Assembly (NCBI GenBank): GCA_958402795.1
Contig: CATXUX010000010.1
Location: 1 to 64,000, forward strand
Length of the DNA: 64,000 nt
Direction: 5' to 3'
DNA from: an uncultured Lachnospiraceae bacterium
GTDB taxonomy: Bacteria > Bacillota > Clostridia > Lachnospirales > Lachnospiraceae
Positions 54,125-62,971 of the stretch are shown here, one piece after another. The notes below the pieces were generated by a model. The model saw only the letters and a list, made by a program, of their open reading frames with translations, did not search any database and was not told where the DNA came from. The position numbers were made by a program, and so were the translations under genes. Each line of letters starts with the position of its first letter. The first letter of the stretch is position 1.

Positions 54125-54160
54125 AGAAACGGATATGCCGCCGATGACATATCCGTTTCT
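54125..54160 (-). other. Intercistronic stem-loop between isomerase and xylB
   Basis: A perfect 13-bp inverted repeat (AGAAACGGATATG / CATATCCGTTTCT) with a 10-base loop. There is no U-run, so full termination is unlikely; a stabiliser or partial attenuator is more probable. Confidence 0.65.
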
Positions 54161-54172
54161 GAAAGCTGCTTC

Positions 54173-55663
54173 TTATTTCCACGGATTTTCGGTCGGATAT
54201 CTCACGCCTGCCGGCTGGTTATATCCGATCTCTTCTACCGACACGCCAATATATTTAAACACTTCGTACAGTGCTTTTCCGTGATTCCCGAATGCAACCG
54301 CTCCATGGTGCGGGAAGTTCTTTTCAATCAGAACGTGACGGTAAAATCTGCCCATCTCCGGAATCGCGAAAACTCCGATCGAACCGAAAGAGCGGCTCGC
54401 TACCGGAAGCACTTCGCCCTGCGCGATGTATGCACGCAGTTTGTTGTCCGCGGTACTCTGCAGACGGAAGAATGTAATGTCTCCCGGCTTGATATCGCCC
54501 TCCAGCGTCCCCTGCGTCACTTCTTCCGGCAGAGAACGTGCCATGATCAACTGATATCTCATTTCGCAGAAAGACAGCTTGCCGGAAGCAGTATTCCCAC
54601 AATGGAATCCCATGAATGTGTCCTTATGCGTATACGGATATTTGCCCTCGATGTCTTCTTTATACATATCTGCCGGAACATTGTTGTTGATATCAAGCAG
54701 AGTCACCGTGTCCTCGCTGACAACCGTTCCGATAAATTCACTCAGTGCGCCGTAAATATCCACTTCACAGGACACCGGGATTCCCTGCGCGGTCAGACGG
54801 CTGTTGACGTAACATGGAACAAAACCGAACTGTGTCTGGAACGCCGGCCAGCACTTTCCTGCGATCGCGACATATTTGCGGTATCCTCTGTGTTCCTCGA
54901 TCCAGTCCTTCAATGTAATCTCATACTGCGCCAGCTTCGGAAGGATCTCCGGTTTCTTGTTGCCCGCTCCCAGTTCTTCCTCCATCTCCTTTACAACCGC
55001 TGGGATCCGCTCGTCTCCTTCATGTTTGTTGAACGCTTCAAACAGATCCAGTTCCGAGTTTTCCTCAATCTCCACGCCCAGATTATAAAGCTGCTGGATC
55101 GGCGCATTGCATGCAAGGAAATTCAGCGGACGCGGTCCGAAACTGATGATCTTCAGATTATTCAGGCCGATCACTGCCCGTGCAATCGGACGGAATTCCG
55201 CAATCATATCCGCGCATTCCTCTGCCGTTCCGATCGGGTACTCCGGAATATATGCTTTTACGCCGCGCAGCTTCAGATTGTAGCTTGCATTGAGCATACC
55301 GCAGTACGCATCGCCTCTGCCCTGCACCAGATTGTCTCCTGATTCTTCCGCAGCCGCGACAAACATCTTCGGCCCCTCGAAATGCTTCGCCAGCAGCGTT
55401 TCTGAGATCTCCGGTCCGAAATTCCCAAGATATACTACCAGTGCGTTGCAGCCGGCCTTCTTAATATCTTCCAACGCCTGCACCATGTGGATCTCGCTCT
55501 CCACGATACAGATCGGACACTCATAGATATCCGCGTCTCCATACTTCTCTGTGTACGCCTTCATCAGCGCCTTCCTTCTGTTCACCGACAGACTCTCCGG
55601 GAAACAATCCCTGCTCACCGCAACAACTCCGATTTTCAGTTCCGGCATATTATTCATAACCAT
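54173..55663 (-). CDS. L-fucose/L-arabinose-isomerase-family protein
   Basis: A 496-residue protein of the FucI/AraA structural family. NALVVYLGNFGPEISETLLAKHF in the N-terminal domain and the C-terminal TFMGFHCGNTAS and HHGAVAFGNHGKAL (metal-ligand His region) fit. The substrate is not evident: next to xylB it could isomerise a pentose such as D-xylose or D-arabinose, or fucose. ATG at 55663 behind AGGAGAAAGG. Upstream extended -10 (TGCTATGAT) at 55743-55751. Confidence 0.82.
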   Translation of the reverse strand: MVMNNMPELKIGVVAVSRDCFPESLSVNRRKALMKAYTEKYGDADIYECPICIVESEIHMVQALEDIKKAGCNALVVYLGNFGPEISETLLAKHFEGPKMFVAAAEESGDNLVQGRGDAYCGMLNASYNLKLRGVKAYIPEYPIGTAEECADMIAEFRPIARAVIGLNNLKIISFGPRPLNFLACNAPIQQLYNLGVEIEENSELDLFEAFNKHEGDERIPAVVKEMEEELGAGNKKPEILPKLAQYEITLKDWIEEHRGYRKYVAIAGKCWPAFQTQFGFVPCYVNSRLTAQGIPVSCEVDIYGALSEFIGTVVSEDTVTLLDINNNVPADMYKEDIEGKYPYTHKDTFMGFHCGNTASGKLSFCEMRYQLIMARSLPEEVTQGTLEGDIKPGDITFFRLQSTADNKLRAYIAQGEVLPVASRSFGSIGVFAIPEMGRFYRHVLIEKNFPHHGAVAFGNHGKALYEVFKYIGVSVEEIGYNQPAGVRYPTENPWK

Positions 55664-55742
55664 GTACCTGCCTTTCTCCTGTATTATGGGCGGTATGATC
55701 CGCTTCCTGCCCGGATCGCCACCCGATTCACCTTATGTGTCC

Positions 55743-55751
55743 ATCATAGCA
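55743..55751 (-). promoter_or_regulatory. Extended -10 of the isomerase-xylB operon
   Basis: TGCTATGAT on the minus strand, about 80 bases before the start codon; -35 poor. Confidence 0.4.
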
Positions 55752-55835
55752 AGTTTTTTCGTTTACGGCTACCATTTATTTATCTAAGCAAAGGTCATTT
55801 TTTATCTTTTTTCTTATCGTCAAGATCCGGAATAA

Positions 55836-55864
55836 TTGACAAGCACCTCTTTATCCATTATAAT
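55836..55864 (+). promoter_or_regulatory. Consensus sigma-A promoter of the C1 peptidase gene
   Basis: TTGACA (55836-55841), 17-base spacer, TATAAT (55859-55864): a perfect consensus, so high constitutive expression is expected. Confidence 0.9.
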
Positions 55865-55893
55865 TTTTTAAAAATTACGAAAGGGTAACCACT

Positions 55894-58452
55894 ATGAACA
55901 AAAGATTACGCCCGCTTCTGCTGGCCGGAATTCTCATGGCCGGAACTGTTTTTTCAGACATATCTCCTTTGGTCAGGGCTGCTTCGGATCCAAACGCCGG
56001 ACATGATATTCTGGAACCAAATGATTCCCTGGAAACATCTGTAAAGCTACGGATTCCTTCCAAAACAGAAAGCTATATTTCTGCGGCAGAGGATACTGAT
56101 TATTATCAGTTTACATTGACCGAAGAAAACAGGATTTCCATAACTCTGACACAGCCGGATGAAGAAAACGTATATTATGATGTTGTTCTCTATGATCAGG
56201 AATACAATGTTCTTAAAAAGTCTCAGTTAAATATGGCACAGTCTGTTGTGCAGACTTTACCTGCCGGAACATACTATATAAAAGTTGCTTCTCTGAACGG
56301 GGAATCCTCCCTTCAGTCCTATATACTCCGGCTCAGCCGGATTTCCGGTACCGGACTGGATTTTTCAGAGCAAAACCTTCTTACCCAGTCGCTTCATCCG
56401 GATTCTGCAGTTGCGTTTGATATGGGATACGGTTTAAACAGCGGAGGGCATTTTCTAATGGCAACTGCTTATCTTGCCCGCTGGAGCGGTCCTCTGGCAG
56501 AAGAGGCAGATCCATATCCTGAATATACGATTACGGAGGTTACCGAAGACAATGATCTCGTGTTTGATCCTTCCGAAGAGGATATCCCGGTTCTGACGGA
56601 TACATCCCCTCTGTACCATATGCAGAACGCGATCTGGCTCCCCACCAGAGCAAACGCACTGGACAACGACCACATAAAATCCGCAATTTACACGTATGGA
56701 GCGGTAACTACAAACTATCTTGACGTCACAGAATTTCGAAACGAAGATACCGCAGCCATCTATGTTCCGGAGCTCTCTGACGAAGAACTCTCCGGATACG
56801 ACAGCGCCTACCATGAAATAGCACTGGTTGGCTGGGACGACAATTATTCTGCAGAAAACTTTGCTCCTGCCACACCGCCCGGAGACGGCGCTTTTATTTT
56901 CAAAAACAGTTGGGGAGAAGACTGCGGAGAAGCCGGATATTATTACATATCCTATTACTCATTAGATCTTTTACTCAATAATGGAGCATTATATTTCGTA
57001 GAAGAAAATACAGATAATTACAATACGATCTATCAGTATGATCCATTTGGATATGTCGCCGCGGTTTCTTCCGAAGAAAATATTTTTGCCGCAAATATAT
57101 TTACCGCAAATTCCCGGGAAATATTACGGGCAGTATCTTTTATTACCCTGGATGAAAATACAGATTATGAAGTCTACATTGAAATCCAGGGCGAACGGCA
57201 GAAAGTTGCCGAAGGAAGCGCACGATATGCCGGATATAAAACCGTAAGGCTCCAGAATGAGATTTTGCTCGAAGAGAACACTCCCTTTATGGTCATTGTA
57301 AAATTCCACAGTGATTCCGGCGAAACTGCTTTTCCGCTTGAATGTCCGGTCGAGGGATACAGTGCGAAAGCAGACAGCCTCCCCGGCATTAGTTTCATTT
57401 CAGCGGACGGGGAAAACTGGGAAGATCTCTACGACAGCAGAGCAAACCCCTGTATCAAAGCATTTACTTATGACGCTGTAGTAGGAGACGGACAAGCAGA
57501 AGGCGTCAGTTCCGAAATAAACGTGAGTGAGGAAAACCAGAACACAACTGAGATTTCGGACGGAATCACCGGTTATTCACTGGTCATCCCTGATCTTACC
57601 GCATCAGAACAGACACTATCGAAGGACGGTAAAGCACGCGGAGCCAGAATCACAGGATTTCAAACAGATGTATCTGAAGAAGAAGCCCCGATTCTGAATC
57701 TCCCGTCCCGTTTTGATCTGAGAGACATCGGTGCGGTAACTTCCGTGAAGAATCAGTATGAAATGGGAGCCTGCTGGACGTTTTCTACAATGGCTTCCGC
57801 AGAAAGCATCCTTTTGCGAAACGAAAATGCCTCCTACAGTTATCCTGTGAATCTTGAAATTGCAGGTGAAAAAACAATCCTGTTGACCAATGATACCCCG
57901 GAGACTGTTTACGAAGCAACGGCGGTTCTTTCTACAGATATGGCAACTACAGACGTCATCATCTGGGAACTGTCCGGAGATCTTGACAGTATCGAAATAA
58001 CAGACCAGCCTCTGAGAAGCGCAAGCGGAGAAAGCATTGCATTGTTTACAGCAAAAGAGGAAGGTTCTATTACCCTGACAGCGATAAGCGCGGCCGATGA
58101 AACCCGGCGGGATACGATCATGATCAATATTTACAACGAGAAGCAAGAGGAACCGGAAGACAACCCTGCAGACACTCCGGACGACAATCCGGACAACAAT
58201 CCGGCTGATGTCCCCGATGATCTCCCGGCTGATGAGCCTGATCCTGCTCCGGCAGACACCCGGACGGACACAGACAACGTTGCCTCCTCATCGGATTCCC
58301 CGGCAAACACCTCTTCAGACGGTCAGACTTCCACTGCTGTCAGCACCGGAGATGAGACTCTGCCGGAGTTCTGGCTGATCATTGCAATACTGGGAGCCGG
58401 AATAATTCTGACCATACAAGTCAGAAAGCGAAAAACTGCACAAAAGATTTAA
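55894..58452 (+). CDS. Secreted papain-family (C1A) peptidase with permuted catalytic halves
   Basis: An 852-residue surface protein. A signal peptide (about 1-29) is followed by a PPC-like domain (about 35-152). Then comes the His/Asn half of a papain fold (GLDFSEQNLL and GGHFLMATAYLARWSGP; His307 in AYHEIALVGWDD; Asn338 in FIFKNSWGEDC) and a lectin-like domain (to about 525). Only after that comes the Gln/Cys half (SRFDLRDIGAVTSVKNQ; Gln621 and Cys627 in QYEMGACWTFS). An Ig-like domain, a Pro/Asp-rich linker, a TM helix and RKRK end it. In known papains Cys precedes His and Asn, so the order is reversed. No LPXTG is evident. Confidence 0.85.
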   Translation: MNKRLRPLLLAGILMAGTVFSDISPLVRAASDPNAGHDILEPNDSLETSVKLRIPSKTESYISAAEDTDYYQFTLTEENRISITLTQPDEENVYYDVVLYDQEYNVLKKSQLNMAQSVVQTLPAGTYYIKVASLNGESSLQSYILRLSRISGTGLDFSEQNLLTQSLHPDSAVAFDMGYGLNSGGHFLMATAYLARWSGPLAEEADPYPEYTITEVTEDNDLVFDPSEEDIPVLTDTSPLYHMQNAIWLPTRANALDNDHIKSAIYTYGAVTTNYLDVTEFRNEDTAAIYVPELSDEELSGYDSAYHEIALVGWDDNYSAENFAPATPPGDGAFIFKNSWGEDCGEAGYYYISYYSLDLLLNNGALYFVEENTDNYNTIYQYDPFGYVAAVSSEENIFAANIFTANSREILRAVSFITLDENTDYEVYIEIQGERQKVAEGSARYAGYKTVRLQNEILLEENTPFMVIVKFHSDSGETAFPLECPVEGYSAKADSLPGISFISADGENWEDLYDSRANPCIKAFTYDAVVGDGQAEGVSSEINVSEENQNTTEISDGITGYSLVIPDLTASEQTLSKDGKARGARITGFQTDVSEEEAPILNLPSRFDLRDIGAVTSVKNQYEMGACWTFSTMASAESILLRNENASYSYPVNLEIAGEKTILLTNDTPETVYEATAVLSTDMATTDVIIWELSGDLDSIEITDQPLRSASGESIALFTAKEEGSITLTAISAADETRRDTIMINIYNEKQEEPEDNPADTPDDNPDNNPADVPDDLPADEPDPAPADTRTDTDNVASSSDSPANTSSDGQTSTAVSTGDETLPEFWLIIAILGAGIILTIQVRKRKTAQKI

Positions 58453-58466
58453 CTGACTTTAAAACA

Positions 58467-58502
58467 GGGCAGGATGCGACTTATGGAAGTTACATCCTGC
58501 CC
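58467..58502. terminator. Bidirectional stem between C1 peptidase and rubrerythrin
   Basis: GGGCAGGATG/CATCCTGCCC (10 bp) with a further inner ACTT/AAGT. The minus-strand side has TGTTTT, the plus side AATTTTG. It serves convergent genes. Confidence 0.7.
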
Positions 58503-58539
58503 CGAACAATTTTGAAAACAGAAGATATTCTCTCAGAAA

Positions 58540-59193
58540 TCAATAATTCTTTGCATTGATCTCAAAGTAAGCCTGCGGATGATTGCAGACAGGACAAACC
58601 TCCGGCGCTTTTGTGCCGACAACGATATGCCCGCAGTTCCGGCACTCCCAGATCTTGACTTCACTCTTTTCAAATACCTGTGCCGTCTCCACATTACTGA
58701 GCAGCGCACGGTAGCGTTCCTCATGATGCTTCTCAATATCGGCTACCATACGGAATTTTGCAGCCAGCTCGGTAAACCCTTCTGCCTCCGCCGTCTCCGC
58801 AAAGCCTTTGTACATATCTGTCCACTCGTAGTTCTCGCCCTCTGCGGCAGATAGCAGGTTGGCGGCGGTATCACCTATGCCGTTCAGCTCTTTAAACCAC
58901 ATTTTCGCGTGCTCTTTCTCATTGTCGGCGGTCTTCTGGAACAGAGCGGAAATCTGCTCATATCCTTCTTTTTTCGCTACAGAAGCAAAATAGGTATACT
59001 TATTCCGTGCTTCAGACTCTCCGGCAAATGCAGCTTCCAGATTCTTTTCCGTCTGTGTGCCTGCATAAGGGTTCTTCTTTTCTTCCGGCTGGAGAACAAA
59101 CTTTTCAGCCGGCTGATTACATTTCGGACATTTTTCCGGAGCCGTCTCCCCTTCATGTACATAACCGCAGACAGAACAAATCCATTTTTTCAT
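58540..59193 (-). CDS. Rubrerythrin with rubredoxin-like domains at both ends
   Basis: A 217-residue peroxide-reducing iron protein. The N-terminal rubredoxin-like site (CSVCG at 6-10, CPKC at 22-25) precedes a ferritin-like four-helix di-iron domain (EARNKY, NEKEHAKMW, EKHHEERYR). A second rubredoxin-like site (CRNCG, CPVCN) closes it. Most rubrerythrins have only one, usually C-terminal. It would reduce H2O2 with electrons from NADH via other proteins. Own promoter. Confidence 0.93.
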   Translation of the reverse strand: MKKWICSVCGYVHEGETAPEKCPKCNQPAEKFVLQPEEKKNPYAGTQTEKNLEAAFAGESEARNKYTYFASVAKKEGYEQISALFQKTADNEKEHAKMWFKELNGIGDTAANLLSAAEGENYEWTDMYKGFAETAEAEGFTELAAKFRMVADIEKHHEERYRALLSNVETAQVFEKSEVKIWECRNCGHIVVGTKAPEVCPVCNHPQAYFEINAKNY

Positions 59194-59228
59194 AGCTCTT
59201 ACCTCTCTTTTCTCTTCAATGTATGTTG

Positions 59229-59258
59229 ATTATAGCATGTTCCTCTCTGCTTTTGCAA
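59229..59258 (-). promoter_or_regulatory. Promoter of the rubrerythrin gene
   Basis: Minus strand TTGCAA (59253-59258), 18-base spacer ending in TGC, TATAAT (59229-59234). Confidence 0.75.
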
Positions 59259-59270
59259 GAAGCACTCCCC

Positions 59271-59286
59271 TGAGAAAGCGCTTTAA
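59271..59286. promoter_or_regulatory. cre-like palindrome upstream of rubrerythrin
   Basis: TGAGAAAGCGCTTTAA contains the 10-bp palindrome AAAGCGCTTT and resembles the CcpA cre core. It lies about 15 bases upstream of the -35, so activation is as likely as repression. Confidence 0.35.
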
Positions 59287-59311
59287 AACTCTTTTAAATT
59301 CCTTTATTCTG

Positions 59312-60467
59312 CTAAAATCGGTTTTCCCCTGTCAGCCACTCTGCAGCATAATCATATGTCGTTTTCATCGTATCGCCAAACTGCCCCTGATAGGATTCAT
59401 ACTCTTTTGCCGTTTTGATCCTATGGCTTGCTCCTTCTACAAAGACGAGCTGCCTGTCCTCTGCCCCAGACATATTGTAGATCGTCTCAGACGCCAGATA
59501 TTCCCAGCCGCCTGTCATTCCCATGACCAGCGTCGGCACATGAATGCCTCTGACGTTTCCCGGCGCGGCAGCATAAGAAGAGTCCCAGTCAATTCCCCAG
59601 ACATGATCTTCGTCATACCCGAAGTCTTCTTCCGTGCGGATGGCGTAAGAGGAGAGGTATGTTTTCACCGAAAGAAATCTTGCTCCCTCCCGGAATGATA
59701 AATGGTTCATCGTCATCATACTGGCCTTCCCCTGCCTTGATTTTTTCCAGCCGTTCCTGCGCCGCCGCGATCAGTCGCATGTTGCGCTGTCCCTGCGCGG
59801 TCTGGTATCTCCGTATAAATTCATGGCCAAACGTCGAGCCTTCCGGTTCAAATTCATTTTCCGGGTTAAACAGATCAATGGAACGATCCAGACTGAACAG
59901 CTGCATGACTGCATTGCCCCAGTTCGCATCCAGAAACATGATCCCGTCCGCCGGAGGGAGATCGTGCTGTGCCTGCCACGGGAACAGCTTTTCCGAACCG
60001 GCGAATATGTCTCTTCCGTTCTCGGCGATACACTGATACGCACTCAGCAGGGAGGCGCCTCCGCTGTGGCCCATCAGAATAATCTTTTCAATTCCGTTCA
60101 GCGATCTCAGATACTCGACCGCTTCCTTTACACATTCCAGCTTTTCATTTTGTGTAAATAAGATACCTTCTTTATTCATCACATTGGCACAAAGCGTTCG
60201 GATACCTCTTTTGGCAAGCTCCGGACCGGTTGAAAATGTGAGATAATCTTCATCGGAGTGCATAACTAGAACCGCAATTCTGCGATCCGGTTGTTCTCCA
60301 CTCTCCGTCTGTTCTTCCCGGGGTTCATACAAAACCGCCGGAATCCGTCTGCCGAGACGCACAAACGTAGATTTTACCTCCTGATAATCCCATGGCCTTT
60401 TGCCCCTTCTTCTTCCCTTTTTTTCACCACATTTCTCATGCCTGTACTGCATTTCCATTCTTTTCAT
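59312..60467 (-). pseudogene. Alpha/beta hydrolase with a frameshift
   Basis: An alpha/beta-hydrolase of about 385 residues split over two frames. The N-terminal part (60467 to about 59690) has GHSGGAS with the nucleophile Ser. The C-terminal part (about 59690 to 59312) has PTLVMGMTGGWEYL and GASHRIKTA with the catalytic His. The break is in a GGGAGGG run (complement of about 59684-59691): removing one G restores ...FIIPGGARFLSVKTYL. Either a real single-base insertion or a sequencing error. It overlaps the MATE gene by 32 bases and follows it in the same unit. Confidence 0.85.
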
Positions 60468-61833
60468 CCTCCTGCTCTTTCTTTGAAATCAACTTGTATG
60501 CATAGATTCCCAGAGGGATTACAACGACCAGACTCAGAACATCTGCGATTGCCTGCGTCGAAGCGACTCCGTACACGCCAAACAGCTTCGGCGCGATCCA
60601 CAGTGCCGGGAAGAAGCAATATCCCTGCCTCGTCAGGTTGACCGCAAGAGATTTTCCTGCCATGCCGACCCCGGCATAGAACATATTTACAATCGAATTG
60701 ACTGCATGGGCGACAAGTACAAGGCATTGTGTCCGAATGCAGAAAATTCCGATTTCAAGAACTTCTGCATCTGCTTCTTTGTTAAAAATATGCACGATCG
60801 GATTCGCAAATCCGGCGATGATCGCTCCCATTACAATCCCGCCTATGATCGACACAATAATTGCAAAGCGGTAGCTTTCCCGGACACGTTTCCATGCTTT
60901 CGCTCCCCAGTTAAATCCTGCGACCGGCTGGTACCCCTGACCGAATCCGAGGATGATCGCGAACGGGAATTCCATGACACGGTTTGCAACCGAAAGCGCC
61001 GCCAGTGTTGCTGTCGAATACTCTCCTGCCACCCGGTTGATGGATACGGTTGCCAGGACTGCAAATACGCTCCGGAAGAAAGAAGAGGAACCAATCGTTA
61101 TGACTTCTTTTACGTCTTTCCAGACCAGTTTGAAACTGCGCACAGACAGCCGTACCGACGTTGTCTTTCTCAGATACGGAAACAGGAGAAGACAAAAGCT
61201 GACCAACTGTGACAATGCAGTTGCCATCGCGGCTCCGGCAACACCCAGTCCGAGTCCGTAGATAAATAACGGATCCAAAAAGCAGTTTATGATTCCGCCT
61301 GCTCCGATCCCGATCATCGCGAATGTCGTATGTCCTTCACTTCTAAGACACATATTCAGGATAAAACTTCCTACCATAACCGGAGATGCATACAGAATAT
61401 AGCTCGCATATGCGATCGCATATTCTCTGCAGTCCGGCGTCGCCCCCAGGAAATTTACCAGCGGATTGATCGCCGAGAGACATACGATTGCAAAGACGGC
61501 CCCCAGTATCACACCGCAGATCAGAGACGTTGACAAAACACGGTTGGCGTCCTCCTGCTTCTTTGCTCCCAGAAGCCGCGCGATATAGCTGCAGGCTCCT
61601 GCCCCGATCAGTGAACCAAGAAGTGTGACTGCTCTGGAAAGGGATGCATTTACACCCACCGCCGCCGTAGCGTTTGTTCCAAGCGTACTTACAAAATACG
61701 TATCTGCCAGATTATAGATCGTTGTAATCAACTGTGCGATGATCGTCGGCACAGCCATTTTCGGTATCAGACTTGAAATCGGATCTGTCAGCAAGCTCTG
61801 CTGCTTCTCCTTTGACATATTATTTGCTCTCAT
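60436..61833 (-). CDS. MATE-family multidrug/Na+ (or H+) antiporter
   Basis: A 465-residue, 12-TM efflux protein. The N-terminal LIPKMAVPTIIAQLITTIYNLADTYF and central FNWGAKAWKRVRESY match the MATE family (NorM/DinF). It exports cationic drugs in exchange for Na+ or H+. It starts at the ATG at 61833 with GGAGGAAGG upstream. The neighbouring MarR regulator may control it. Own promoter. Confidence 0.93.
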   Translation of the reverse strand: MRANNMSKEKQQSLLTDPISSLIPKMAVPTIIAQLITTIYNLADTYFVSTLGTNATAAVGVNASLSRAVTLLGSLIGAGACSYIARLLGAKKQEDANRVLSTSLICGVILGAVFAIVCLSAINPLVNFLGATPDCREYAIAYASYILYASPVMVGSFILNMCLRSEGHTTFAMIGIGAGGIINCFLDPLFIYGLGLGVAGAAMATALSQLVSFCLLLFPYLRKTTSVRLSVRSFKLVWKDVKEVITIGSSSFFRSVFAVLATVSINRVAGEYSTATLAALSVANRVMEFPFAIILGFGQGYQPVAGFNWGAKAWKRVRESYRFAIIVSIIGGIVMGAIIAGFANPIVHIFNKEADAEVLEIGIFCIRTQCLVLVAHAVNSIVNMFYAGVGMAGKSLAVNLTRQGYCFFPALWIAPKLFGVYGVASTQAIADVLSLVVVIPLGIYAYKLISKKEQEDEKNGNAVQA

Positions 61834-61883
61834 ATAGCTTTCCTTCCTCCTTCATCTGCCTAATTCTTTTTCTCTTCAGCCTG

Positions 61884-61912
61884 ATTATAGCATCCGTTTC
61901 CTGACTCATCAA
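61884..61912 (-). promoter_or_regulatory. Promoter of the MATE gene
   Basis: Minus strand TTGATG (61907-61912), 17-base spacer ending in TGC, TATAAT (61884-61889). Confidence 0.75.
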
Positions 61913-61932
61913 ATCCATTTCATATATGATTC

Positions 61933-61947
61933 TTTCCGTATAGGAAA
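61933..61947. promoter_or_regulatory. Inverted repeat upstream of the MATE promoter
   Basis: TTTCCGTATAGGAAA, a 15-bp near-palindrome about 20 bases upstream of the -35. It differs from the MarR-type box at 62829-62845, so another factor may bind. Confidence 0.35.
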
Positions 61948-61956
61948 TTATATAGT

Positions 61957-62002
61957 AAAAAAGGAAGCTCCGTTCCTTGTTCTTACAGGATCAGGCTTCC
62001 TT
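61957..62002 (-). terminator. Terminator of the marR gene
   Basis: On the minus strand GGAAGC/GCTTCC with an inner CCT/AGG pairing and six T. Confidence 0.7.
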
Positions 62003-62034
62003 ACCTACATTATTATGATGAGCCGGGAGACAAT

Positions 62035-62790
62035 TTATCTTTCCGCTCTGTCTTTTGATGTCCCATTCCATTCCTTTACCAGTTTTCCGAGGATCGTGTA
62101 CAGACTATTTTTTTCTTCTTCCGAAAGAATCCCGAATAGCTGTTCCAGATCCGGACTCTCCTGCCTGCGGCCGTCTTCTCTTAGGACTTCATTTCCCTTT
62201 TCCGTCAGCGATATCCGGGCGCACCGGCGGTCCTCCTCGTCCTGACGGCGCACGATCATGCCTTTATTTTCCAGTTTACCAAGAAGTTCACTGACCGACG
62301 CCCTGTGAATCCCCAGTTCCTCTGTGAGTTCACGTTGATTCATCTCTCCGCCGTTTTCACTGAGAATCAGCAGGATCTTTCGCTGGCTGGAGTCCTCTCT
62401 CCCGCTGTGATGCAAATAATGTCCGCACTGCATAAATCTGGCATACAGTCCTTCCAGTCCCTCTGCGCCGGTATCCAACCCATGAAACCGGTGCCTGCGT
62501 TCTCCGCGTTCTCTACCGTTCCCGCGTTCTCTGTGTTCCCCATGACCGCCATGCTCTCTGCGTCCTCCACGCTCTCCACGATTCCCGTGTTCTCCGCTCT
62601 CTCTGCAGTCCCGACGTTCTTCATATTTTCCACGTTCTCTGTGTTCTCCGCTTTCTCCACTCTCGTAATCTTCCAAAATGATTCCTGCCGCGCGCCTTCC
62701 TCGGTCACAACGGAGCGCATCCATCGGACAATGTCTGCCACATTCATTACATACCTGCTGATCGTTTGTTTCCATACTCTTTGTCATATC
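62035..62790 (-). CDS. MarR-family regulator with Cys-rich N terminus and charged low-complexity linker
   Basis: A 251-residue MarR protein, about 100 longer than usual. Residues 12-30 (QVCNECGRHCPMDALRCDRG) hold four Cys and a His, a likely metal- or thiol-sensing site. Residues about 35-105 are a Glu/Arg/Gly/His-rich low-complexity linker made of short repeats (EHRERG-like units). The C-terminal 140 residues are a standard MarR winged helix (MNQRELTEELGIHRASVSELLGKL). ATG at 62790 behind AAAGGGG. An operator palindrome overlaps its own promoter. Confidence 0.88.
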   Translation of the reverse strand, partial: DMTKSMETNDQQVCNECGRHCPMDALRCDRGRRAAGIILEDYESGESGEHRERGKYEERRDCRESGEHGNRGERGGRREHGGHGEHRERGNGRERGERRHRFHGLDTGAEGLEGLYARFMQCGHYLHHSGREDSSQRKILLILSENGGEMNQRELTEELGIHRASVSELLGKLENKGMIVRRQDEEDRRCARISLTEKGNEVLREDGRRQESPDLEQLFGILSEEEKNSLYTILGKLVKEWNGTSKDRAER

Positions 62791-62828
62791 AAAAACCCCT
62801 TTCATTTCTATGTATAAATTTCATTTTG

Positions 62829-62845
62829 TATTGTACCTTACAATA
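62829..62845. promoter_or_regulatory. MarR-type operator
   Basis: TATTGTACCTTACAATA: seven-base arms around CCT, immediately downstream of the -10 and covering the transcription start. It supports autorepression. Confidence 0.75.
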
Positions 62846-62848
62846 TGC

Positions 62849-62877
62849 ATTATATCCTTTTTATTCTATTTTGTCAA
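62849..62877 (-). promoter_or_regulatory. Consensus promoter of marR
   Basis: Minus strand TTGACA (62872-62877), 17-base spacer, TATAAT (62849-62854): perfect consensus. Confidence 0.9.
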
Positions 62878-62918
62878 GTACCATACAAAAATTTTTAGCA
62901 TCCTATTCCTTTATAATA

Positions 62919-62961
62919 GGAAAAGTCTTTCCGTAGAAGCTGATACTTCTACAGAAAGACT
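62919..62961 (-). terminator. Terminator of the phloretin-hydrolase-like gene
   Basis: On the minus strand a 16-bp stem (AGTCTTTCTGTAGAAG with CTTCTACGGAAAGACT, one mismatch), six-base loop, then TTTCC. Confidence 0.8.
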
Positions 62962-62971
62962 CTTCTCCGGA

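Noticed and set aside
54116..55342. Long reading frame on the plus strand (408 codons)
   Set aside because: It lies entirely antisense to the isomerase-family gene, which has clear family motifs; the His-, Arg- and Cys-rich product resembles no protein family.
62305..62817. Ala/Ser/Phe/Val-rich frame opposite marR
   Set aside because: The low-complexity repeat in marR keeps several frames open; the product is repetitive with no start signal.
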